Assembly: GCA_025923075.1 (NCBI GenBank) | Contig: JAICGN010000018.1 | Coordinates: forward strand, 1 to 54,899 | Direction of reading: 5' to 3' | DNA: 54,899 nucleotides | Origin: Chitinophagaceae bacterium | Lineage (GTDB): Bacteria > Bacteroidota > Bacteroidia > Chitinophagales > Chitinophagaceae | Shown here: piece by piece, positions 49,017-54,899 of the stretch | Position numbering within the stretch: the stretch's first letter is position 1 | How the letters are laid out: every line of letters begins with the position of its first letter | Position numbers and translations under genes: made by a program | Notes under the pieces: model-generated | The model's input: only the letters and a program-made list of their open reading frames with translations | The model's database searches: none | What the model was told of the DNA's origin: nothing

Positions 49017-49907
49017 TTACAGGTCGCCTCTTGAAACTGCATACAATTCATACCAGTCCTGCCGGTCAAGATTAATTTTGAAGGCTTCTGCAATATTTTT
49101 TATCCGTTGTTCATCAGTAGTACCAATAAGGGGCAGTGCGCCAAGCTTTACTAGCCATGCAATCGCAACGGACTCAAAATGTGAATTATATTTTCCTGCA
49201 AATTCTTCCAGCTTACCTCGGATACGCAACGGAATCTTTTCATTGCTGTTTGCGATCTTTCCTTGAGCCAATGGAGAAGTGGCCAATGGCCGCATATATT
49301 TTTGTTTGATGTAATCAACCTGACCGTTATCAAATGCGGATGTATTCAATAAATTTAATTCAATATGGTTGGTAACGATCGGTATACGGAGATATGAGCT
49401 TAACAACTGATGTTGAAAAACTGAAAAGTTAACCACACCTACATTTTTTATTTTTCCGGAATCCTTCAACTTCTCCAGTGTAAGTGCCGTTTCTTCAAGA
49501 TTAGACAAGGGATCCAGCTGGTTGAGTAAAAAAACGTCGATATAATCGGTCCGAAGGTTTCGTAAAGAGTTCTCCAAACTGTTAGTGATATGTTCTCTTG
49601 ACGTGTCATAATGTTTTACCCGGTAATCGGGACGGGCGGGATGCGGGATATTAATACCGCATTTTGTAAAAAGAACAATACTTTCTCTTTTAATACCGCT
49701 TCTTTTAAAAACACTTCCGAAAATTTCTTCACAGGTGTAATCACCATAGGTATCGCCATGATCGAATGTATTGATATCAAGTTCAAGACATAGATTCATG
49801 ATCTTTTCCATTTTATCCTCGTTTACATAACTGCCACTCCACCTGTAAAAACCATAAACGGCAGGTGATACTTTCGGTCCGGAATCGCTGAGATAAATTT
49901 TTTCCAT
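49017..49907 (-). CDS. Aldo/keto reductase with an altered active-site histidine
   Basis: A 296-residue (alpha/beta)8 NADPH-dependent oxidoreductase, closest in motif to the YdhF group (GFYRWSG start, LDINTFDHGDTYGDYTCEE). Catalytic residues seen: D52 and Y54 in DTYG, K82 in LFTKCGI. The fourth, His, normally in the LIHRPDPL block, is replaced by Asn in FLLNQLDPLSN (N129). The cofactor region near GTTDEQRIKNIAEAF is present. ATG 49907 is preferred over a 22-codon longer frame. It is the last gene of the six-gene operon, 34 bp after the YeiH-like gene. Substrate unknown. Confidence 0.87.
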   Translation of the reverse strand: MEKIYLSDSGPKVSPAVYGFYRWSGSYVNEDKMEKIMNLCLELDINTFDHGDTYGDYTCEEIFGSVFKRSGIKRESIVLFTKCGINIPHPARPDYRVKHYDTSREHITNSLENSLRNLRTDYIDVFLLNQLDPLSNLEETALTLEKLKDSGKIKNVGVVNFSVFQHQLLSSYLRIPIVTNHIELNLLNTSAFDNGQVDYIKQKYMRPLATSPLAQGKIANSNEKIPLRIRGKLEEFAGKYNSHFESVAIAWLVKLGALPLIGTTDEQRIKNIAEAFKINLDRQDWYELYAVSRGDL

Positions 49908-49941
49908 TGTTAAGTTTAAATTATTAAATGATTTTTTGAAA

Positions 49942-51270
49942 TTACCTGATATCCGGTCGAGGCAATAAAACACCTCCGAATAAAAGATAAGCCCACAATA
50001 ATGTCCAAATTATATTAAATATCTGTGCACCGACAAATGCCAGCGCCGGTCTTCCTTCCTGTATCCTAAATAGATCTAAAAATCGTGCTTCTAACCCAAT
50101 TGATACAAATGCCAGTGCAAACCATATCGTACGCAAACTATTAAGAATTCCGCTTACTTGTTTACCTGTATTGGCTGGAATCAAAAAAGAAAAAACAAGT
50201 GAGGCTGCTATAAATCCAAGAACAAACTTTGGAAATCTCTCCCATATTAATTTTAAGGATGGCTTTTCTTGATCACCCGTCACTTTTGTTTTTTTTACAA
50301 CCCACCATGCGGCAATTAAAAATGCGGCGATCCCAATCAACACATTCTGTGAGAACTTAACAATCACACCGGCTTTGGTTGCAGCAGGACCCACTAATTC
50401 CGCCGCTGCCGTTACCGATGCGGTTGTATCGAGCGTTCCGCCAAGCCACGCACCTCCAACGATTTCAGAAATACCGAATTTCGTAATTATCCAGGGTAAT
50501 ACGATCATCATTGGTATGGCAACCAAAAGAACCAGCGTAGTTACATAAGATAATTTCTTTTTATCCCCTTTGATAGCACCGCTGGCAACAATCGCAGCCG
50601 ATACGCCGCAAATAGAAACAGCCGATGCCAGTATCACGCCGAATTCATCATCGACTTTTAACCGGCGGCATAACCAAAGCGCAAAGAACCAAACTACCGC
50701 AACAACTAAAACTGATTGAAGCAGCCCAGGCAAACCGGCATTAATGATATCCGTAAATAAAATTGATGCACCAAGAATGATCAATCCGGTCTTAATAAAA
50801 AACTCAGATCGGGCCGCTTCCTTCAGCCATATTGGTAAAGAGAAAAGATTGTTCAGCAGTAAACCGATCAATAAAGCAAACACGACATATTCTATTCCGT
50901 AATAGCTGATTGATCTATTACCTGCTATAATTAATGAGAAGACACCAAGTATAAAGATGGCAAGAAATCCCGCGATATATTTTTTGATATTATTTCCTGA
51001 TGCAGCAACAGCCAGGGAAGAAAGGACAAGAAATATGATACCAGTGATCGCAAGCAGTATAAGATTCTCCGCTGCCAGCACTTTTGAAATTAAATCGCTT
51101 CCATTTGCCCACAGGTAAACAGGTGTAGTGAATTTGATATTGAAGAAGTAAAATCCCGCAAGAACAGCTGCGATCAGCAACCCACCAATCAATACAGCCC
51201 ATATATCTTCTGATAACCCTGATAAAAACGATCTTTTATGTGAGTCAATATAAGTTACGTCTTCCTGCAT
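49942..51270 (-). CDS. YeiH/UPF0324-family putative sulfate exporter
   Basis: A 442-residue membrane protein with about 11-12 hydrophobic segments. The family blocks are clear: SAVSICGVSAAIVASGAIKG, GGAWLGGTLDTTASVTAAAE and VLIGIAAFLIAAWWVVKKTK. UPF0324 proteins are annotated as sulfate exporters, but the substrate is not proven in general. Start at ATG 51270 (MQEDVTYID), 14 bp after the upstream stop; the longer frame overlaps that gene. The N-terminal 80 residues, with two or three membrane segments, make it longer than typical YeiH (about 340-350). Confidence 0.88.
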   Translation of the reverse strand: MQEDVTYIDSHKRSFLSGLSEDIWAVLIGGLLIAAVLAGFYFFNIKFTTPVYLWANGSDLISKVLAAENLILLAITGIIFLVLSSLAVAASGNNIKKYIAGFLAIFILGVFSLIIAGNRSISYYGIEYVVFALLIGLLLNNLFSLPIWLKEAARSEFFIKTGLIILGASILFTDIINAGLPGLLQSVLVVAVVWFFALWLCRRLKVDDEFGVILASAVSICGVSAAIVASGAIKGDKKKLSYVTTLVLLVAIPMMIVLPWIITKFGISEIVGGAWLGGTLDTTASVTAAAELVGPAATKAGVIVKFSQNVLIGIAAFLIAAWWVVKKTKVTGDQEKPSLKLIWERFPKFVLGFIAASLVFSFLIPANTGKQVSGILNSLRTIWFALAFVSIGLEARFLDLFRIQEGRPALAFVGAQIFNIIWTLLWAYLLFGGVLLPRPDIR

Positions 51271-51284
51271 AACGTTTTCATGAA

Positions 51285-51719
51285 TTACAGCTCGATCTTC
51301 TCGATCATTACATCCCAATGAGCAATTAATAATTCAAACCGGTGCTGTTCATCTTTCTTTAACTTCTCCAGATCCGGGTATAATTGCTTTTTATAAGGTT
51401 CTGTAAGATTAGCGTCAAATGCAAGTTTTTCGTTTTTAAAAACCAGCGTTACTTTAAAATCAAAACGCGTGTCTTCACCGCTATGCAATTTTGGTTTTTC
51501 TGCTTCAACGCTGATGAGATCACCCTTATCAATCGCCTTTTTCAATAATGGATAATGGTTTACTTTCCATAGGTTGATAAATTCCTCGGCATATCCCCAT
51601 TTTACCTTGTAATAATTTTCAATTGTGAAATAGTCTTTCTTATCCTGTGCATAAACTAAATTGGCCGCAAGAATAAATAGGGAAAGACAAAAATTTTTCG
51701 TGGTCAATATTTTTTTCAT
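51285..51719 (-). CDS. Small secreted protein, uncharacterised
   Basis: A 144-residue exported protein with a signal peptide (about 1-24, ending LVYAQ) and a helical/beta domain with NYYKVKWGYAEEFINLWKVN, like a dimeric ABM/Dabb-type ferredoxin fold used in small monooxygenases and heme-binding proteins, though too diverged to be sure. It lies 16 bp after the SDR gene and 14 bp before the YeiH-like gene. ATG 51719 is chosen over a TTG two codons upstream. Function unknown. Confidence 0.62.
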   Translation of the reverse strand: MKKILTTKNFCLSLFILAANLVYAQDKKDYFTIENYYKVKWGYAEEFINLWKVNHYPLLKKAIDKGDLISVEAEKPKLHSGEDTRFDFKVTLVFKNEKLAFDANLTEPYKKQLYPDLEKLKKDEQHRFELLIAHWDVMIEKIEL

Positions 51720-51735
51720 ACTCAAAATTTTAAAA

Positions 51736-52542
51736 TCACCTGGTTAATAAACCGGCATCCAAAACAAATTGCGAACCCGTAATAAATCTTGATTTATCAG
51801 ATGCTAAAAAAATTACAGCATTAGCTACGTCCTCAGCTTCCACCCAGGGAACGTTAATAAGATTACCCGCACTTCGTTCCGCTATTTCCTTTGGGGTTGA
51901 TCCTTCTAATGCGGCGAGACCATCATTCATTGGTGTATTGACCCCGGTTGGATGGATGGATATTACTCTTATATTATACGGCGCCAGCTCGATTGCCCAG
52001 GATTTAGTCAAACCAGTCAATCCCCATTTGGAAGCGGCATAGTGACTTAATCGATTCATACCACGCAACCCGGCAATAGACGAATTATTGATTATAACCC
52101 CCGATTGTTGCTCGATCATCAAGGGAATGATACGACGGGCTACTAACCATGCGCCTTTCAGGTTAATATCAAGCATCGCATCCCATTCTCTTTCGGTCAA
52201 TTCATGTGCAAGTCCATAGGCACATATTCCGGCATTATTAAAAAGTATATCGATCTTTTTAAGCTGTTCAACTGTTTTGGTAACAGCATTACTAATATCA
52301 TCATCAACTCTTACATCACCCGTAAAAACAAGACAGCTTACTCCATACGATTCACATTCCTGCTTTAACGAATGAAGCTCATTTTCGGAACCGAGATCAT
52401 AGCCGGGATACTTCAGCGTTTGTGCAATGTCAAATGCGGCAATATGAACTCCTATTTTTGCCAACGCAATTGCTGTTGCTCTGCCCTGTCCATGCGCAGC
52501 ACCCGTAATAAATGCTACTTTATCTTTTAAATCATTACTCAT
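51736..52542 (-). CDS. Short-chain dehydrogenase/reductase, mycofactocin-coupled-like subgroup
   Basis: A 268-residue classical SDR. Seen: the TGAAHGQGRA cofactor loop (13-22), the extra loop YPGYDLGSENELHSLKQECE after the second strand, NNAG (102-105), the catalytic Ser in NNSSIAG (about 154), and Y168-x3-K172 in YAASK. The long loop after FDIAQTLKY resembles carveol-dehydrogenase/mycofactocin-coupled SDRs, which hold NAD tightly; no mycofactocin genes are in the window. ATG 52542 (MSNDLK) lies one base after the stop of the AhpD-like gene. It may oxidise a secondary alcohol made or used by the operon. Confidence 0.88.
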   Translation of the reverse strand: MSNDLKDKVAFITGAAHGQGRATAIALAKIGVHIAAFDIAQTLKYPGYDLGSENELHSLKQECESYGVSCLVFTGDVRVDDDISNAVTKTVEQLKKIDILFNNAGICAYGLAHELTEREWDAMLDINLKGAWLVARRIIPLMIEQQSGVIINNSSIAGLRGMNRLSHYAASKWGLTGLTKSWAIELAPYNIRVISIHPTGVNTPMNDGLAALEGSTPKEIAERSAGNLINVPWVEAEDVANAVIFLASDKSRFITGSQFVLDAGLLTR

Positions 52543-52543
52543 T

Positions 52544-53083
52544 TCAGCAATATTTCGTGGTTGATCTGTAAGCAGAGAGGTATTCGTCGATCTCCGTTTC
52601 AATCACGTTATTAAATACATTTGTGGCGATCATAATACCGGCGAAAGCCGTTAAAATCACCATTTCAGTTTCATTGTATTTTGTTGCAACGGCATTATAT
52701 AGATGATCGGCAATATTGCCCTTATACTTTGCAAGACTGCTGCCGAAATTCAAAACATCCCTTTCTGTTTCGCCCAACACTAACTTTTCTGGTGTTTCGC
52801 CTGAATCTATAATTATTTTTCTGAAAAATGTTGAGCATAATGGACAATCGGCAGCACATGAAATTGAATGGGCGTATAGCGAAGCCATTCGTGTACCTAA
52901 TATCTTTTCAACCTCCGCATATAAAGGATACCATTGCATATAAGCTTCAAAGGCGACAAGAGAATGACCCAATGTAGCTTTCATATTCGTGATGCGACCA
53001 CCATACTCCTGCACATGTCGTTCAAAAGCTTCTTTCACAGATGGTGAAACTTCTTTTGTATTTAGTGGCTCTATTCTTGGCAT
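52544..53083 (-). CDS. AhpD/carboxymuconolactone-decarboxylase-like protein
   Basis: A 179-residue helical protein. Seen: the AhpD-like core SLYAHSISCAADCPLCSTFF with CxxC at C80-C83 plus an extra Cys at 76, and a second repeat ILTAFAGIMIATNVFNNVIE. AhpD enzymes have CxxC followed by His three residues later; that His is absent here (Ser-Thr-Phe-Phe). It may therefore be a divergent peroxidase or a disulfide protein. It is 3 bp after the DUF2490 gene and 1 bp before the SDR, so translation is coupled. Confidence 0.78.
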   Translation of the reverse strand: MPRIEPLNTKEVSPSVKEAFERHVQEYGGRITNMKATLGHSLVAFEAYMQWYPLYAEVEKILGTRMASLYAHSISCAADCPLCSTFFRKIIIDSGETPEKLVLGETERDVLNFGSSLAKYKGNIADHLYNAVATKYNETEMVILTAFAGIMIATNVFNNVIETEIDEYLSAYRSTTKYC

Positions 53084-53086
53084 AAA

Positions 53087-53977
53087 TCATTTTTTTCTTA
53101 AGTCAAGATTATGAAAGTAAAAAACTCTAGCCGCATGGATGCTCTTGTATTCATTCCCGGCAGCTAACTGCTGAAATACATTCAGATATCCAAACTGTAA
53201 GTTATCGTGTTTATTTACATGGTAAGCAAATCCCAGAAAAAAGCGATTCTGGTCAAAATAGTTGTAAACGATCTCCTTTCCGAAATTAATAAGCACTTCA
53301 TCGTTTACAACAAAGGAAAGCGCCTTTGGCTGAAATTTGTTTTTACTTAATGAAAACATAGAAAAAAAATTATATCGAATCCTGAAATTGAAATTATACC
53401 CATCAGCCAATTCATCTTCGTTCAGGATCTTTCTTCGGAATCTTTCTTCAAGTCGAAACCATTGCATCAATCGTAGCCTGGAATATTCATTATGCCATTG
53501 CAACTGTTGCCATGGACGATGTTCCGGCCTATTAATATTTCCGTGGTTATCCTGCGGGAAATGGGTGATATACGCGTAGCCCAGGGTAAGTTTTGTATCA
53601 TCGTTCAGGTAATGAGTCAAACCAAATCGAGTGATACTTGAAGAAAGATGTGAAAAGAAATCTTCTTTGGTTCGTAAATGAATATCTGCCCATGCTCCCC
53701 ATTTATCACTAAATCTTGTTTGATTGTTGTATGCGAGCCAAACTTGCTGCAGTGATTCTGTTTGTTTAGTTTGAGAAAATAAATTTTGAGTAAGCAAAAA
53801 AGAAATGAGTAAAAAGAAACTAAGTTTTCCTGTTTTGCTAAATGATGAACCAGAAGCATGCGAGTGCGACCCTACGCTTCGCTCTCGGTGAACTGCGGCG
53901 GATTTGCTCAATGGCGAACTGAACGATGAATGGAGCGTCGCAACAGACGATAATAGTAATGGTAAAGCCGGGCGCAT
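53087..53977 (-). CDS. DUF2490 outer-membrane beta-barrel protein with an odd N-terminus
   Basis: A 296-residue protein. From about residue 50 it is a normal DUF2490 protein: signal peptide KLSFFLLISFLLTQNLFSQ, then beta strands (QQVWLAYNNQTRFSDKWGAW, YAYITHFPQDN, EYSRLRLMQWFRLEERFRRK) and a C-terminal strand ending HNLDLRKK. The first 50 residues are Ser/Ala/His/Arg-rich, contain no second in-frame ATG, and are encoded by a repeat-like GC-richer stretch (about 53860-53945). A TAAATTTG box 28 bp upstream supports ATG 53977. It looks as though an element was inserted between the start codon and the signal peptide. Function unknown; first gene of the six-gene operon. Confidence 0.8.
   Translation of the reverse strand: MRPALPLLLSSVATLHSSFSSPLSKSAAVHRERSVGSHSHASGSSFSKTGKLSFFLLISFLLTQNLFSQTKQTESLQQVWLAYNNQTRFSDKWGAWADIHLRTKEDFFSHLSSSITRFGLTHYLNDDTKLTLGYAYITHFPQDNHGNINRPEHRPWQQLQWHNEYSRLRLMQWFRLEERFRRKILNEDELADGYNFNFRIRYNFFSMFSLSKNKFQPKALSFVVNDEVLINFGKEIVYNYFDQNRFFLGFAYHVNKHDNLQFGYLNVFQQLAAGNEYKSIHAARVFYFHNLDLRKK
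53858..53945. repeat. REP-like GC-richer insert in the DUF2490 gene
   Basis: The stretch contains GCATGCGAGTGCGACCCTAC, GCTTCGCTCTCGGTGAACTG and GGAGCGTCGCAACAGACG. It is richer in GC and in short palindromes than its surroundings; GAGCGTCGCAA is also found near 43406. Whether it is a true dispersed repeat needs a genome-wide search. Confidence 0.4.
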
Positions 53978-54005
53978 TGTATTTATTTCAGTATTAATTA
54001 AACCA

Positions 54006-54013
54006 CAAATTTA
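54006..54013 (-). promoter_or_regulatory. -7 box for the six-gene operon
   Basis: Minus-strand TAAATTTG fits TAnnTTTG, 28 bases before the ATG at 53977. Confidence 0.45.
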
Positions 54014-54028
54014 AAAAGCATCCTGAAG

Positions 54029-54046
54029 TCCCGATAGACATCGGGA
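54029..54046. repeat. TCCCGAT-AGAC-ATCGGGA hairpin
   Basis: A perfect 7-bp stem with a 4-base loop, related to the CCGATAGCTATCGG palindrome at 17451. It lies between the TonB-dependent receptor stop and the DUF2490 promoter, followed by GC-rich GACGGGACG. There is no T-tail, so it is not a standard terminator. Confidence 0.6.
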
Positions 54047-54153
54047 CGGGACGCCGTTCTTCAACGATTGCTTGCCATATGAAAAGTGTTTATTAAGACT
54101 TTATACTTCTAAGCAATTAGTTTGTGCAGATGGATACCTGTGACTCTTTTACT

Positions 54154-54899
54154 TTATTCTTGCTGTTTTTGAAATGCGTAGCGAGCTGTGACGCCAAAAG
54201 TTGCCGGATCACCCAGCACCGCAGCATAATGTCCCGCGTTGCCTGCTGCCGGAAGCAGTTGTTCAAAATAGTCCTTGTCCAGCAGGTTGCGTGCCCAAAC
54301 GAAAAATGTAAGTCCTAATGGTGCACGGAAGCCAGCTCTTGCATTCAGCAAAGCATAGCTATCAATATTCAGGTAGTTTGAAGGCGAGGCACTGGAAGAA
54401 AATGAGGAACGATAATAGACATCTGCTGCAAAAAAGATGTTTCCTTTATTCCCGAATACTGCTTTTTTACCCGAAAGTATTTCGCCACCAAAAGAACCGG
54501 CCCAATCAGATATACCGGGTAGCTCGCCTTTTGAAACATCTTTGAAAGATTGTGATGCCCCTGTTTCTTCGAGCGGTAAAGGCGCATTGGTAAATGAGAT
54601 ATACTGGCCATCCGTATAGGCAAGGTTTCCGTAAAATGAAAAGTGATTATTGATCTTTACTGCTCCATCGATCTCCACACCCCGAACCCTTACTTTTTCC
54701 GCATTAGCCAAATAGCCACGGTTAACGCCAACTTCTGCTGTTTGTACTTGGGTTTGATAATCTTTTATTACTGTATTATGCAATGTTATATTCAATGTAG
54801 AGTTTTGGGTTGGGTTGGTCTTCATTCCCAATTCAAAATGATTTACATCTTCGGGTTTAATTGTTGCTAGCTCAATTAAAACTTGTCCATTGGCTGTTG
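54154..54899 (-). CDS. TonB-dependent receptor, C-terminal part (cut by window end)
   Basis: The open frame runs to the right edge of the window without a start, giving about 247 visible residues of a TonB-dependent receptor barrel. Seen: IKPEDVNHFELGMKT at the upstream end, VRVRGVEIDGAVKINNHFSF, YGNLAYTDGQYISFTNAPLP, DSYALLNARAGFRAP, FFVWARNLLDKDYFEQLLPA and the final strand FGVTARYAF. The PxxxxNxExGxK and ANLLDKDY-like blocks are typical of the FepA/iron-siderophore class of receptors rather than SusC. Substrate class cannot be assigned without the plug domain. Confidence 0.9.
   Translation of the reverse strand, partial: TANGQVLIELATIKPEDVNHFELGMKTNPTQNSTLNITLHNTVIKDYQTQVQTAEVGVNRGYLANAEKVRVRGVEIDGAVKINNHFSFYGNLAYTDGQYISFTNAPLPLEETGASQSFKDVSKGELPGISDWAGSFGGEILSGKKAVFGNKGNIFFAADVYYRSSFSSSASPSNYLNIDSYALLNARAGFRAPLGLTFFVWARNLLDKDYFEQLLPAAGNAGHYAAVLGDPATFGVTARYAFQKQQE

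Overview
The window comes from a Bacteroidota chromosome, most likely the Chitinophagaceae or a close relative. This rests on TAnnTTTG-type promoter boxes, a SusC/SusD pair, an exbB-exbD-exbD-tonB operon, a 14-gene nuo operon with split nuoC and nuoD and a short NuoG, and moderate to low GC with AT-rich gaps. I saw no tRNA, rRNA, CRISPR array, phage genes or classical transposase. The right edge cuts a TonB-dependent receptor gene.

Layout. 0-4.3 kb: a GH32-like hydrolase gene diverges from a fused sucrose-phosphate synthase/phosphatase gene, followed by a decayed sigma-factor-like ORF. 4.2-8.6 kb: GT1 glycosyltransferase, NhaD antiporter, and a two-gene ABC-2 exporter. 8.7-13.3 kb: mnmE, then a complete TonB energy operon (exbB-exbD-exbD-tonB). 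13.5-17.4 kb: a MacB/FtsX-type permease and a large met-zincin protease. 17.5-32.5 kb: nuoA to nuoN (respiratory Complex I) on the minus strand, with two extra genes: a secreted NTF2-like protein between nuoE and nuoF, and a four-helix-bundle (23S intervening-sequence type) gene between nuoF and nuoG. 32.6-36.4 kb: a second tonB gene with a small membrane protein, a PstS-like lipoprotein and a TPR protein. 36.5-38.8 kb: low-molecular-weight phosphatase, hisS and a small secreted protein. 38.9-43.4 kb: SusD and SusC. 43.6-49.0 kb: DinB-like protein, 3-oxoadipyl-CoA-type thiolase, rlmN, a Spy-like coiled-coil protein, and two pseudouridine synthases. 49.0-54.0 kb: a six-gene minus-strand operon (DUF2490 outer-membrane protein, AhpD-like protein, SDR, small secreted protein, YeiH-type transporter, aldo/keto reductase). 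54.15 kb to the end: C-terminal part of a TonB-dependent receptor.

How the genes fit together. Complex I and NhaD handle proton and sodium gradients. The ExbB/ExbD/TonB proteins would power SusC and the TonB-dependent receptor. RlmN, RluB, an RluA-type enzyme and MnmE are scattered RNA-modification genes.

The most unusual feature is the non-coding content of the nuo operon. Eleven of its thirteen gene junctions carry a palindromic or inverted repeat, from at least four families: GC-rich CCCCTAAAGGGG types, AGTCAAAAGTC types, TAATTATTAATTA types, and a GCGAGGAGCAAAGC type. At one AGTCAAAA-type site the two arms (16 bp, perfect inverted repeats) enclose the four-helix-bundle gene, which is frameshifted in a run of eight T. 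At other junctions similar arms occur with no gene between them. This looks like an IVS-like hairpin element with gene-carrying and empty forms, and it is the best candidate here for an undescribed system.

All calls come from reading the sequence and recalling family motifs. No database search was possible.
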